64,000 nucleotides of DNA from Rhizoctonia solani (GCF_016906535.1 NC_057384.1:248001-312000), one strand, 5' to 3'. Numbered from the stretch's first letter, positions 45,679-58,764 are shown. Translations and numbers: made by a program. The notes: generated from the sequence alone by a model not told the origin.

Positions 45679-48368
45679 ATGTCTGATCTCGACGAGGATA
45701 TTGCATGTGAGCTCCGCCAGGCAATGAAATGATTGAAGTAGGCTGACGAATCATTATAGTGCCATTCAATTGTCTCTCCTGGACAAGCAACCACGCGCCA
45801 CCAGTTCGAGGAATGAAACTATAGTAATCGATTCAAGCGACGATGACGATGTAGTTGAAATTGTTAAACCATCTAATAATCGCGCATCCTCTTCCGCCAC
45901 TCACAAGAAAACCCCTGCACTCCCCAAATTGACGACTACCAAAAGGCCTCAACGCAACGATGAGGTCCTTGTGCTGGATACGACAATAGATGTAGAAGAT
46001 ACCGACACTACCACCGAATCCGAGTCCGAAAATGAGACTCTGGGGCTCAAGGTGGTTGTAAACTCTCCAGAGAAGGGAAAGTCATCGGGGTTATCTTCCA
46101 TGAATACCAACAACGGAAATTCTGGAGCTGAGTTGGGGTCGACCCTTGATCCCCCTACTATGGCAGTTTTGTCCCCTATGGCTGCATTCCGAGCGGAGCG
46201 AATAAAAATGGAGCAAGAACGACTTGCTCGGTTGAAAAGGACTCGCCCGGCGTCACCCCCCGCAGGTAATGACACCAATGAAGACGATGGTGAAGACGAT
46301 GAAAGACCTTCCAAAAGACCGTAAGTCCCGACTCAGGCGACGACGGTGAGTATGCGATTAAATGTGAAAACTAGATCTCCTGTTCATACTCCCGACTCTT
46401 CGGCTGGATCCTCGAGTTCTTATGGTGGTTCATTTAATGTACCTGATAGATCAGGCTTATTCTGGCATGGTGCCCTTCGGCAAACTGCTAACAAGCATAT
46501 CACCCCAGCACAGGACAAGCAACCAATATTTCGACTTACGACAGACATTATACCTCCCCCACCTGCTCCTTCATCTACCTCTTCCGAGTCCCGAAATGCG
46601 CTTTCCTTCGTTATTGTCTCTAGTTATGCTCTCGAACTTCCTTGGCTATATCAGCTATTTCCCCCGGATGTTCCCGTGATCGTTATTGCTCAGCCTGGTC
46701 AAGATGGCCGCGCAGAGGTTCACCATGCACTACCCGGCTGGGTTCGCGCTTCCCCAAAACTCGAAGGTGGGAGAGGATGTATGCATGTCAAGGTATGCAT
46801 AGGGAACGTAACCTGTGGATAAGGTTTTTAATGACCATCTTCTCCTTATAGTTATTATTGGTAAAGATAATCTAATTCTCTTGGTTCGAAATAACAAAAC
46901 TAATATTTTATTTGCATGTGTAGTTATTTTACAAGACTGGGCGTCTTCGGGTCGTTATACCTACCGCCAACTTCGTACCCCATGACTGGCGGGACATTGA
47001 GAACGTGAGAATTCTCCGGCTATAAATCAATGCACTAACTCTTGGCATAGAGCGTTTGGTTACAGGACATACCACTTCGAAATGGCCCAGCACCTGCCAT
47101 GGACCAAACTGCCAAAGGGGGTTCCGCGACCGAGGGGTTTGCCAAGCGATTGGAACGTGTGCTCAAGGCACTAAACGTTGCACCAGCACTTGAAGCGCAC
47201 TTGATAGACCAACAGGCTAGTGGAGACGTCCGATTGCCCCTTAGAGCGATTGGTAGGCAATGTAGTATCAAATGTACTCACTAAAATCTACTCACCACCT
47301 TGGATAGATGAATTACATTCCAGGTGGGACTGGTCACGCGTGACAGCACATCTAGTTCCTAGTGTTGCAGGAAAGCATGCGGGTTGGCCTTCTGTTCTTA
47401 ACGTGGGGCACGTTGCGCTTATGAAGGCCGTACGGGACATGGGAGCTGCGAGTGATAGTGTTTCCATCGAGTGCCAGGTTTGTCTCTGGTTTAGCGCCCA
47501 TCTCATTTAGCTTATTTGAGCATAATATGCCAGGGATCGTCTATTGGAACTTATTCAACGTCATGGACCAATGAATTTATGTCTTCAGCAAAGGGTGTCT
47601 CGCCGGACACCTACCTTGACACTCCTAAATCCAGACGTTCCAAGGCTCCCCACCCACCCGGTCTCAAGATAATTTTCCCGAGTTTACGAACTGTGGACGA
47701 GAGTATCTTGGGAAGATCTGTGGGCGAATTCTTTGATAGCGTAGTCGTCATTGTTAACATGTTTTTAGGGCGGGGGTACAATGTTTTGCCAGCGTAAACA
47801 GTGGGATGCCTCTACGTTCCCCAAGAAGCACTTTTATGATAGCAACTCGAAGAGGGGGAAAGTACTGATGCATTCTAAGGTATGCAGTTCCCCCAGAAAG
47901 ATGGAGTGAAGCTAATGACGCATTTAAAGATGATATTGGGCATCCCGGCTGACAAAGAGACTGGGTCTGATAAACCTAAAGCGTGGTTATATGTCGGGTC
48001 AGTGATGAGACAAATCTTTGAAATTCCACAGCTCATCATTCTCCAGGAGTCACAACTTTACTCCATCTGCGTGGGGCACTCTCTCTGGAAGTGGATTTAA
48101 CCCATCCATCCATGTGGGTGTCTCTTGTACTATTCTTCGGCTTTGTAATAATCGCAATCCATTGTGGATAGATGACTAATTACGAGCTCGGCGTTGTGTT
48201 ACCTCTCGAAAGCGTCACACAAGGAGATAAATTGGCGTGCTGGAAAAGACCTCCTCGACAATATGTCGAAGGTGTAGATGTTCCTTGGGTGAGTATTATG
48301 ATTTTACCTACACTTGACTCTTATTCTTCCCTAATTTCCAGATGCAAAACGAGTATTTGCGTGGATGA
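45679..48368 (+). CDS. TDP1: tyrosyl-DNA phosphodiesterase 1
   Basis: TDP1 removes topoisomerase I peptides and other 3' adducts from DNA in the nucleus. The start MSDLDEDIA is followed after an intron by AIQLSLLDKQ, together like a ubiquitin-interacting motif, then an acidic disordered region (IDSSDDDDVVEIV). The phospholipase-D-like core begins at about 46,590 (SFVIVSSYALELPWLYQLFP). The first HxK motif is GCMHVK, with FYKTGRLRVVIPTANFVPHDW in the next exon. The second is VLMHSK/MILG, followed by WLYVGS/SHNFTPSAWG with the conserved Asn. The last exon is MQNEYLRG to 48,368. About nine introns are needed. The first intron (about 45,709-45,765) leaves the frame one base off in my reading, so the first exon is uncertain. 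Confidence 0.88.
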
Positions 48369-48725
48369 TGGTTCGCTGTAAACCTTTTAACATCTTATTC
48401 GGGTCCTCTTTTGTCGTACATGCTATCGGTCCTCTATGTAGCTATTCAATTTGGAGCGAGGAATATTTATTACGCGAATACAACTGTGATAAGTATGATC
48501 AAACGTGAGCCGTTTGGCCTGGCAGGAAATAGGCAGGCATCACCTTTGAATAAATCAGCCCGTGAGACGCAATCTTATACATTTGCTCGTATCAAATATC
48601 GTCGTACACCTAGATTCATCAAAGATCGTTTGCTGCAATTACTCGAGTTACGGAGACAGTTATGATTCAAAATTCGACCCAGCATGTTTTAATTTCAGAG
48701 AGTTTATGATATCGATGTATCTATT
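48369..48725. other. gap between convergent TDP1 and RFT1
   Basis: No gene. The 3' ends of both transcripts and their polyadenylation signals should lie here. Confidence 0.4.
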
Positions 48726-50499
48726 CTACCTTCTTCCGCCCTTGAACAGCCTTGAAGATGCTAATAAAACGTGCTCTATCGGACCATAAACTGGGTTGCA
48801 GTGAGCATCACAGCGATTCGAGAAGAAATAATATAACCTACCAAATTGCCAAACTAATCACTCCACATCCGATACAGATGCCTACGTGCTTGAATCGTTG
48901 TCCTCGCTGGTCAAAATTGGCTTCGCTCCACCTCGCCAGAAAACCACTCAAAGTGAATGCAATGATCCCAGGAATGCAAGGCCGCACACTCCGCAGCCAT
49001 ACTAAATCTCCCCCAAAGTACCTACGCGCAAATACCCATCCGTATAGCGCTCTCGCACCCAAGTTGGCTACATTGGCCCAAACCAACATAGTGTCATCCC
49101 ACTTGACTCCCAGAGCACCCGACGCCCCCAAAGAAACGCCCGCAGCAAAAGCGATTGAGAAAGCCACCATCCATCGGGCCTGGGACTGGAGTTGAGCTGG
49201 CGATGCGGTAGCGTGCACGAATGCTTCTAGGATACCGTTCAGCCCCATTGCGGGAATATAAGCACAGTAAGCTCGAAGAATGCGCGGTGCAGCCGTCGAA
49301 CGGTATCGGGGAGGAAGCAGAATATCAGAGAGGAACGGAACGAGGGGACCCAGAAGTGTCGTTAATGCAATTGCCAAGTGAAAATGGAGGAATACAATGG
49401 ATTGTAGTGTAGTCGAAGCTTGGAATTGAGCTTCCTTAGAGGGTTTAATTGTTTTGGATCCCTTCTCATGCAGTGGTGGGGACAGTGTTTTGGAAAAATA
49501 AAGTCGACTGGACTCTTCGATTGGCTGGAATAGGATACGCGCCACAAGCGAGCCTATGAAATGGTCGGTCCAGTGCTAAAGTTTCAAGATGCAGACACGG
49601 ACCGTAGTTTGAGGCAACTGCATATCCTCCTTGATCTTCTAGCGGAGACACACGAGATATAACAATCCGGTCGCCTTCGGTAAGAAAGTGCTTGAATACT
49701 GATTGACCAGTCATTGTCAACGCTAACTTCGATGATGTAGGGTCAAATGCAACTGCACTAAAAACGACGTCTTTGAATTCAGAGGTCTGGGTGAAAGATG
49801 TTGATCTCACCTGACTCCATTTTCATGTACTCGGCGAGGAAATATCTGGAACCCCCCCTCCTTCCAAAATGCTATGGTATATACCAATAATACGGTAACT
49901 GCGTAAGCCAGCTGGCCAGTCGCAAAAGCAACAAGGCTCCAATGCTCTCCGGCAGCCATCAATGCAACTACCGTACAAACACTCCGACTGACAATTGCGG
50001 TTCCTTCGGCCTTTACCCGAAGATTAAATCTCATGAGGCTCTGGGCACGGTTATGTAAAGGCTCAGAGACAAGATCTATCAACGCGGCAAGAGCGTATAT
50101 GGATACCGCTTGATCGAAGTAAGGCTGCGCCCGAGTAGAGGGAGAAGCAATTGTGCGGTAGCCGAGAGCTAGACCAAATGCCAGCGGAGCGCCTATGAGG
50201 ATTGGGATTGTAGAAACATTTTTAACTTTCGGCGAGATTGATTGTTCTCGGGGTATTCTAAGAATCGCATTTCGAACACCTTCACGGGAAAGAAAAAGAA
50301 CAGTAGATAGCAAAAGGTCGAGCTGGATCGCGGCTGTGCCGAAGACTTTGGGAGAGGCAAGTCGGAGTAGTAGCTGATTAAGAGTAAAAGTGGCGAGGCG
50401 AGAAAGAACTTGGAGCCCAATGAGGGAGTAGGCCGATTTTACGGAGCCTTTAGCTGGATCATCATCCGGACGTGTCTTGGGTTTCGTGGTTGTCATCAT
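48726..50499 (-). CDS. RFT1: RFT1, ER membrane protein of N-glycan lipid precursor translocation
   Basis: RFT1 is a multi-pass ER protein needed for N-glycosylation, linked to flipping Man5GlcNAc2-PP-dolichol. The start at 50,499 (MMTTTKPKTRPDD) leads to SAYSLIGLQVLSRLATFTLNQ, FLSREGVRNAILR and AALIDLVSEPLHNRAQ, all family blocks. The middle exon has TGQSVFKHFLTEGDRIVISR and YAVASNYGSLVARILFQPIEES. The last long exon holds several membrane segments (LAIALTTLLGPLVPFLSDILL, YIPAMGLNGILEAFVHA). A stop follows ...SLAIW at 48,838. A splice there (GTAGGT to CAG) would add VYGPIEHVLL and end at 48,726. I prefer the longer form, as hydrophobic C-termini are usual. Confidence 0.88.
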
Positions 50500-52135
50500 C
50501 GAACACTAGCGAGAAGGTTTGACGCCAGGCGCTTGCCGAATTTTGTGCTGCCTTGTCAGTACTGTAATTTACGAAGTTCGAGCATATTAGGCATACCATC
50601 GCACTGATAAAAGAGTCGAAGGTACTCATTAAAATGGGAGTAACAGCTTATAGCATATAAAGAGGTGGGAACGCACAATGATGTCGGCCGCATCAGCTAG
50701 GTCTGATGTTACCTTAAGTTTATTTGCAAAGTCTCTTGAACCCCATAAGGAGCTTCGCAGAGGCGCGGTAACTTTATACTCCTTGAACTCTGCTTGGGTC
50801 GATCGGGAGTAGCTCCATAAATTTGGACTACCTTGTTTACAAATGCCGATCCTATGACTGCACAGTTATCGCTTGGACTCTATAATCTAATCACAACAAT
50901 ATACACAACTCATGTGGCAGATTCAGATCGACATCCATTCACTAGTGCGAGAGCTGAATGATACTCCAATATGTAACTTATCCTCTGCCCGCTCATCCGC
51001 GTCGGTCATGGGACCCAGACCGGTCAAGGTTGGGGAACCCCCACGGCTGCGAAGCAGCGAGGGTAGACCGGGGACGCTTGGCCGCGGGTCTGGCTTGCGG
51101 GTGGGCGGCCCAAACCAGCTCTCATCACCTTGAGGGATGGTGTGCATAAGAAAGACATGCAAAGGCATGCCGCGGCACTCGGTGTGCATCAGGCCGGACG
51201 GTGGAGGTCGGACGCAAGTCAACACCAAGCGTTAGTCACGTGTCTTGCCACATGCTTTGGCTCAGTCGTAAAACGTCCATTTATTGTGCATGGGCTATAA
51301 GAGCCAGGTATGACGTTGATACTTGAGTCACTGTTCACTGTATACTCGGCACCAAGACGCATATACTCATATATATACTGTCCATTTATTTGTCATGTAA
51401 TACTGGTCAACTTGAGCTGTAAGATAACGACCCTACTAAATCTTTCCCGTCCCAAATGCTATATATGATTTTCTGGAAATTTTTTCCCCACCCCGTGTCT
51501 TTAATTGTACGCGAGCCAGTAGGAGCGGCAATATGAGAAGTCAAACTTTGAAGCGGGTGCGTTCCTTATCGGTATGAGCTTTTGATATATCGGAAAGCTA
51601 TTTGAGTGACTTTTGCATTGATTAAGGCTTCGAGCCTATATACCTGAAATGGGCTCTTTTCTACCAGAAGCTGTGATGCGGAGCTCGCGGATGCTCACGA
51701 GCGTGGAGTTGTGCGCTACAGACTTAGGAGCACGTGCTTAGGTGCTAGTTATCTTCAATATACCGCGTGTGGTGCACTTGTTGAAAGACACGTAGAGCTA
51801 GACGATTTTGTATCTCAGCTCTACTATATGGTAGTGAACTTGTATATATACTGTACCTAGACGATTTTGTATCTACAGGATTATAAGCATACATGAACAG
51901 AATAGAGAGATATGATACGTACCTCAGCTCTACTATATGGTAGTGAACTGAGGTGCACGAGAATCGATAAATAACACATTTATACTCGTACATCCAAACG
52001 TAAGTAAATATATGCGTAAGGATTACATGTACGGTTCCGTGAGACTGATATTTCAACAGCACTGACCAAGACCAAAATATTGGCGCTTGAAACGACGCAG
52101 GCTCATTATTAGCTCCCACATGGAGTAAAAAAATC
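50500..52135. other. intergenic; local tandem-like rearrangement, no gene
   Basis: A GC-rich block at about 51,000-51,230 has no domain I recognise. At 51,798-51,949 two motifs are repeated (see the separate repeat entry). A G/A-rich stretch near the tRNA is its flank. Confidence 0.4.
51798..51949 (+). repeat. rearranged direct repeats
   Basis: Motif A (CTAGACGATTTTGTATCT) and motif B (CTCAGCTCTACTATATGG and onward, 27 nt) occur fused at 51,798-51,840. They occur again separately, A at about 51,857 and B at about 51,923, in the same order. This looks like a small duplication with an insertion between the second pair. Confidence 0.75.
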
Positions 52136-52235
52136 TGCCACGAACCTGGATTGAACAGGTGACCTGTAGATTGCTACCAACCAAGTCTCCTTGCTTAGCT
52201 TCAGTCTAACGCTCTCCCAGCTGAGCTACCGCGGC
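52136..52235 (-). tRNA. tRNA-Phe (GAA) with a 27-nt intron
   Basis: The acceptor stem GCCGCGG pairs with TCGTGGC, the D-loop box reads TAGCTCAGCTGGGAGAGCG, and the anticodon arm is TTAGA-CTGAAG. After the intron the strand resumes with A-TCTA, then the T-arm GGTTCAATCC-type box (TGTTCAATCC). The intron sits one base 3' of the anticodon, the normal nuclear position. A T-run follows the 3' end as the RNA polymerase III terminator. It is identical over 100 bp to the copy at 58,765. Confidence 0.95.
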
Positions 52236-53499
52236 TGGTTTTTATGACTTTTTGGCATATAAGTCCTGCTGATTGAGGTGTACCAGCGCGGACTTATTCA
52301 TCTGAGGAGTCGTTATCTCTTACCCGCCCACCCGTCCGCACCTGACCCTGAACATTCCAGTCGCCGCCCACCTCTCCAGAGGCTCACGCGGTTCTTTCTT
52401 TTTTCACCCACCAGCCCATTCTATAGCTAGGAAGGATGGCCACCTGACCCGCCAGCCTCCCTCGCGTCTCGGTGTCCCGGTCTCTCCTACTCTTCTCTTC
52501 CTAGCTCACAGCATATTTCACTGCTCTTACGCCATGCGAATGCATGTATATACTTCGACTCCTTATCGATCTACCTCACCTCCTCCACAACCACGATCCG
52601 ACAACATGGATTAGAAAAGGTGGGCATTTTTTTCAATAAATTATTGCATACATGCATGCAAACCAATAGCTCATAAAGCAAACTACTCAACAATCCACTT
52701 ATATTGGATTTAGTATCCCTGATCCACTAGCGGCTAGTACATGTGCACAGATACCTTTTGTTCCGAACCTGTACTCGCTACCGAGGAAACTTGTACTATC
52801 CAATGTACAAATTTGGTGGTATGGCGTCAGATAGTACTTCAAGTGTGGGACCAAAGCAGTGATCATTCTATATCGACGAGTTAGTCGCGTACAGCAGCTC
52901 TATCTCCCAGAAGAGTGAGGATGTCAAAATTCTTTTGTATAGGAACATGAGGTAACTTATATAATTGACAGAGAGACTCCAGAATGGAGGTCATTGAATA
53001 AATGCGGCATGATCTCGAGAGGTTATTGATGCTCAAAACAAACGGTGCCAAAATCAGAGAGCAACTCAACAATTAATTGGTTGTCTGAATGCATGCGTCA
53101 AACTCGCTCAAGAAGGATCAGTACAGTACGGCTCATTTTCGGATTCATACCGAAGGTGTGTGAGAGTTGAGAAAGCGGGAATTCTGGAGGAAGATAGATT
53201 AGTTGAATAAAATGGTACCATTAGGTCCCAGGCACTCTAACCCGGTTGTTGATCTGGAATCAATAGTCATCCGAGGTGCTGAGAAACCCGACGTAATATT
53301 AAACCCTTAGTCTTTTGGGTTCACGAAAATTGAATTAAATAAGAGTCGAACCTTGGGCACAGCAGTCCTTACAGACACGCGTCACGGCATGTAAGAAACG
53401 AACCATTTGGTTGCGGATGAGTGCGACGAACTGTTTATTGTGTTATGGGTACGCATGTTTCATTTCGTTACAGATCAGTCCTGCGTAGAATCCTATATC
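52236..53499. other. intergenic, no gene recognised
   Basis: Pyrimidine-rich sequence at 52,330-52,520 includes CTCTCCTACTCTTCTCTTCC and may be a promoter or leader relic, but no gene follows it. Confidence 0.4.
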
Positions 53500-54289
53500 T
53501 TACCAATGCAAGCGATGTGTCTCGCACTGGTATCCGCTTGGATTCTTGAATAAATACATCTGGTGGCTCTCCTCCGCGGGCCACCATTCGCCAGCTGGAA
53601 GAATGGCAGTGACGATCTTCAAGCCTTCGGGGTCAAAGTGTTTTGCCTGGACATTTGCGGTTACCTCTTTTGCGATGCGCTCTTGTTCCGGAGAATGGGT
53701 GAAAATAGCTGAGCGGTACTCTAGATGAGCACGGATAAATAAGTTGAAGAGTCAAAATAGTGTTCAGATAACTCACGAGGCCCTATATCGTTACCCTGCC
53801 TGTTCAAAGTTGTAGGGTTGTGCGTGCGATAGAAAAACTCTGGACCGTTATGGGTCCTCAGCAGCTATTCGATTCATGAGCAAATATAGAAAACAGTGAC
53901 TCACCTACAAGCTCGGCATATCCTACTTGGGTCGGATCGAATTCTATTCTCGCCGCTTCGGCATGTCCGGTATCTTTGTTGCATACTTGGCGGTACGTGG
54001 GGTTCTCGACATCTCCTCCGGTAAAACCGACTTGCGACTTCAAAAGTCCTTTATCTTTGTAATGCTTGACAAAAATATGTTCGGTACCCCAGAAGCAGCC
54101 CGAAGCAAAAGTGGCTACTTCAACTATTCACAAATCGATTGCCCGTTAGATCGAGATTTCTCATGTAATAAGTGGCGCACCTTTATCAGACGATGCCATT
54201 GAAAATTGAGGAGGAGCAAAGTTCGAGTTTCTACTGAAAAGACCTGCGAGCGGAATGGCAGAGGCTATGGTACGGTGTAAACGACCAAG
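53500..54289 (-). CDS. msrA: peptide methionine-S-sulfoxide reductase MsrA
   Basis: MsrA reduces methionine-S-sulfoxide in oxidised proteins. I chose the ATG at 54,289 because MLGRLHRTIASAIPLAGLFSRN looks like a mitochondrial presequence; a second Met, in FSMASSDK, could start a cytosolic form. A splice joins SSDK to VEVATFASGCFWGTEHIF, which contains the catalytic Cys in GCFWG. Then come KSQVGFTGGDVENPTYRQV and TGHAEAARIEFDP. After further introns come EFFYRTHNPTTLNRQGNDIG, QYRSAIF, and near the end AEESHQMYLFKNPSGYQC. It stops at 53,500 after THRLHW. All joins keep the frame, and the length fits the family. It appears intact. Confidence 0.92.
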
Positions 54290-56202
54290 CATCCGGTGGT
54301 GGAAGATAGCCGATCCTCTCCATTGTAATTTATGACATTTTGGCGTGATCGAGAAGATCGCGTCATTGGGGCTGATCCATCGGGGGCTGTGCCTCATCGC
54401 CACAATCACGTGGAGCTTGGTGTTTGTCCATGTCGTTTAATTGCAACGGATCAGGCTTAAGAGAACTGGATATCACTTCAACTTTTTGTTTGACGCGTTT
54501 TTAGCGGCACGTTGCATATTGATAGTCACTTGCATAAAGAAAGACAGAGGTCGATTACAGGAAAATACCTTGATTCATGTAAGCATAACTAAGTGTCACA
54601 GACACTCAGCTCAGACCAATGCAAGTGGCGGGGCCGCACATTTGCATGAGAATACATGTAACTATGAGTACCATATTTATCCTTCTGACAATAGTTTCTG
54701 CTTCAACAGGTTAAAATGCATGAGCGATCAACTCCGAAATAAACGGCTTGTATACTCACCGACGCTTCCAAACTGGTTAAATGCCATGAATCATGGGCAA
54801 CGACCTTTTGCGGGTATCCGTGTGACATTGCCAATAGCAGCAAATAGCTGAGTCACGAGTTGAGCGATCTGATCATAAGCTCCTAAGTAATACTATAGTT
54901 CAACATTACATATCTCGTACTACAGGTGCATATGGTGCTATTTCATGTTTTTATCGATATATCCTTGATCGTTCGCCCCAAAGAGTCGATATTATGACAT
55001 AAGTATACCCGGAATCTCTGTACTACATGGCTACATGACCCGTTCATCAATATATGCAACACGCTGCAAATTGTGATCTCAGGCAACATTAATCTGGCTT
55101 ACGGATGATTTTGTAGGGGATACAATCCATTTCGAGATACACGTCTATAGGCTCACTGTGTCGGCGTCTGGCATTTAGCAAACGAGGAATACTCGAGTTT
55201 AATAACGGGCCATGGCCATTATGGCTACACATCTCAATCAATGAGTATCAAAACTTATCGGTATTATACCACTCATTTGTCAGGCTGTGAGATGAGAGAG
55301 GTCGAGCTGAGTGGGAGAAGGTGAGCAGTGGTGTTGAAGCTTTGGAGTTCGCGTAGACTGGCTGATGTTCTCGTATTCGACGGAGGTTCTAAGGACTAAG
55401 TACATGAGAGATGAGTATATATAGAGTAATGAGTGTTGTTTGACCGTGCGGTAGTAATAACGAAATAACGAACGACAGTGAGTTATGAAATGAAATGGTA
55501 ATGGGTCGCTTGCGCGACCCTCACACAGGCGTCGCATTACGAAGTGTGTGGCATAATTGCTGGAAGAACGAGTTGCCGATTCCCCATAATCTACATGGTC
55601 TGCTTGTTTGTCCTATGACATAGCAATGCCACTCTCGAAACACGCCCGTGGGGAACGGCAGCGACTGCCTAAATGATTCCTTGTCTGGTTGGCCCTAAGA
55701 GGCGACCCCCCTTTCTCCAGTCGAAGATCGCAAGCATATCAGACGAAAGGTTACTAACCGGCCCGAAAATTTTCTTTGGATCGGACCAATCAGGTGAATT
55801 TGTAGAGCAATGAACCAATCAGATTCGTTAGCTCCGTTATCGGGTGGCACAAGCCGCATCTTCACACGCTCTTCTGTATCTATTACCTCATGCTACACCG
55901 CCGTCCTTGGAGCGTTAGGCGATGGACGTTTCTGTCAGGAAGAAAAATAAACCTACTATTGCTTCCGCTTTGATTTAATTCGCATTTGATGCCACAGCTA
56001 TATCCAAGCAGTATTTACATTCTGTGCTTTGTTACATTTTATCTATTACACATTTATCCTTACACCCCTCCCGTTCGACCCAACCCCCAGAAAATTATCT
56101 TGGGCCAGACCAAAAAGGAAAGCATACGTAGAGATGAAAACGTAGGCATACATATAACAGCAACAAGTAGACAGGCGCGGAAAGGAGACAAGTATGCGTG
56201 GA
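54290..56202. other. intergenic with a candidate solo LTR
   Basis: A 136-codon frame at 54,441-54,851 has no domain and poor coding character. The segment 55,278-55,620 is listed separately. The rest shows nothing recognisable. Confidence 0.4.
55278..55620 (-). repeat. candidate solo LTR, 343 bp
   Basis: On the minus strand it starts TGTCATAGGACAAAC and ends CACAGCCTGACA, so it has TGTCA/TGACA ends. It has a TATA box, CTCTATATATACTC, two thirds along, followed by a leader-like C/T-rich stretch. The flanks (TCATT / TAGCA) do not match, so either the ends are wrong or the copy has rearranged. Confidence 0.35.
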
Positions 56203-57428
56203 TCACGCCGAGTCATCACAGTCTGAGTCATCATAAATAACCCCTTGTTCTTTTAAGAACTTTAACAATGCATAATACTGAATATTCCACATGGGCTTGC
56301 CAAGACGAGCAATGTGATTAACTCCGGCAGGTTTCATCACTTCGTCCCAGGGGGTAATCAAATCCTGTTCATCCCAGGTCATGTCGCGACCAAACCCTTG
56401 AGGACCTCCAAATGTCATAATGTACCAAAGATTTTGGAGGCCGTCTACAAGGAGGCGATAGGCAGAAGTGTGAGTTTTTATCCCCTTGGATAGAAGATAG
56501 AATGAGCCCCGCTTGCGGTGTAGAAGCTTGGACTTGACGGTGTGGGTATAACCAGCAATGCGAGTAAAGGCGATCAGGATGCGGGCGGTTAAAGCTCGCT
56601 CAACACACGAAAGCTTGAGGAAGATGGTCCCTCCTGGCTGAACAGCGCGCAGAGCGAGCAGGATTTGGGAAATTAAGATACGGTTCCAGTTCCATGCGCG
56701 GATTGCATTGTCGGGGTGCAAGCGCAGGTGATGAGCGTCGCAAACAATAAAATCGAACTCATGTGGACGAAAGGGGAAAGGTGATAGGTGAAGAGCGAGT
56801 GCTCGAGAGCCGGAAATATGCGATGTACCGGGCTTGGGTTTGGTAGGAGCAAGATCAATTAAAGTGAGGTCCAGTTCGTGGATGTTGATCCGCGAACGGA
56901 GCGGACCGGGGATAGCACACCCATGACCAGCGTCTTCGATAGGTAGGGATATACCCACTCCGGTAGCATATGGGCATGTGCGTAGAATATACGAGGCGTA
57001 ACCGCCAGGATTGGATCTACATCGACCTGTTGGTGAGTACAATGGATTCAGTAAGCCCAATGGCACACTAACCCAAGGTCCAGAAACCTCTCGGTGCGTA
57101 CAAAACGGCCGTTTGCGAGGTCCATATACTGGAGGCTATCGTACATAATCTTGCACCAGTTCAGGTCCGTATTCTCGTGTTTGACGTGGTCAGAATTGAA
57201 CCTCTGTTCACGAAAGTGGCGGTCGACCGTATTCGAGCTCCATCCCTGCAGAACTGGTTAGTAAAATAAACCGTCTACGGATAGGTGAAATACCATAGAG
57301 CGGATCTCATTCAAGAGGCAAAGAATCCTACAGTCTTCACGCTGCATCAATGCGTCGCCGAGCCATTTGGACTTGGGCTCGACCTCTGCCGACTCCCAGG
57401 TGGGAGAATCCAGTAAGGATTGCGACAT
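56203..57428 (-). CDS. FtsJ-like SAM-dependent methyltransferase domain protein
   Basis: The start at 57,428 encodes MSQSLLDSPTWESAEVEPKS. After short exons the Rossmann part reads RFLDLG, then NPGGYASYILRTCPYATGVG, the SAM-binding glycine loop. FDFIVCDAHHLRLHP is the acidic motif, ILLALRAVQPGGTIFLKLS has the Lys typical of RrmJ/FtsJ folds, and KSKLLHRKRGSFYLLSKG is the last strand region. A C-terminal segment (WYIMTFGGPQGFG ... EVMKPAGVNHIARLGKPMW) is shared by fungal members. It ends at 56,203 in a short acidic tail. FtsJ enzymes usually methylate RNA 2'-O positions, but the substrate of this fungal group is not known to me. Confidence 0.8.
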
Positions 57429-58764
57429 GACGACTGATAGTATGGAAGAGTTATGGCTTGTAAAATGAGGTAAATGGGAGGGCAGGCTCGAGAGCGGAGA
57501 GGATGAGGATGAACCACCTCGCAAGGGGGTTCAAATACCCTAGCCACATACTTTCGTGCCACGGTATAATTACATAATCATATTACAAACATGCACAGAC
57601 CCAGCAAGCTGATTCGCTGTATTAAATATCCATACACGTGTCTCAGATTCTATCTGCATATCGATGTTCCAGATTAAGGACCGAACTTTGCGCTCTGCCC
57701 TCATCATCCACTAGATGTCTTGGATGCATCCGGCTTATGCTAAAAGCGCACATAAAGTGAATTCTTGAAATATCGCCAGTGACCTGGCAGAACATTCGAG
57801 AACGTGCATACATGTACACGGTACGATCTATATAACTAATGATTCAGGTTTGATTCCGTGGCCTCGACGTCTGAGACTGTGGGAATAACTTGTAATACGG
57901 GTCTACTAACATGAGTCACCTTTTGGTAATAGATAAGAGTTTAATATAATCTGCCTGAAGGACATGACTCGGCCCTTCTCGACCCAGGAATGTGATAAGG
58001 AATTTTGGCCCCCGAGGCACACTCGTGGGTGAACCAGTCTTATAATACAGTAAAAGGGTTGCGGTAGCAATTACTTGAGTTGGAGCGCGTTGCTCCGAGT
58101 TCGGTCATTGGAATGTCTGTAAGTAGGCAGTTCCGCCATATTATCGACATTCAAATCAGAATGGATTAAGAACGTCTTCGTTCAACGGCGGTATATCTTT
58201 GTCTCACACTTAAACACAATGTATACGTAAGCAATCTTGAAGCCAGAAACGCACTGTGAAATATGCCCGAATATTCCTACTTTATTGTACGTACGTAATG
58301 GCAGTACTGAGAGTTAAAGCGGCCGTTCTCCAACAAATAATCATGTAGCTCCTTATACACGTATCAGCTTTTTCTGAAAGCTCCAGAGAATAACTACTAG
58401 TTAGGTGTGAATACGCCGGTCCTCACCCGTATATTGCTAGGTAGTGCTTTACATTGGCCTCCGTCTTATAGCTCGAGAGTTGGTATTCATTAAGCTATCA
58501 TATAGAGCTTCTGGATATTGACACCTAGATCAATAAGCCATTGCTTTTCCTGTTCTATTGGGGTTTATGCATGGTGGTTACTCAAAGAGTATGACTTACC
58601 GTTTACCAATGTCTATGCTGATTATTGCAGACTTCTCAAAATGGTCAATGCTATGCTCCGCTCCCGAATCTCTCGGCATTTAGCCACAGCACTTACCTGT
58701 GCCATGTTTGTCACTAAAATGATAGGTTAACAATAATAAAGCTACAGGGCCGCTCGAATATACA
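57429..58764. other. intergenic, no gene recognised
   Basis: Nothing recognisable between the methyltransferase start and the tRNA gene. Confidence 0.45.

Noticed and set aside
54441..54851. 136-codon plus-strand frame
   Set aside because: No domain, no coding-like composition and no neighbouring exons.
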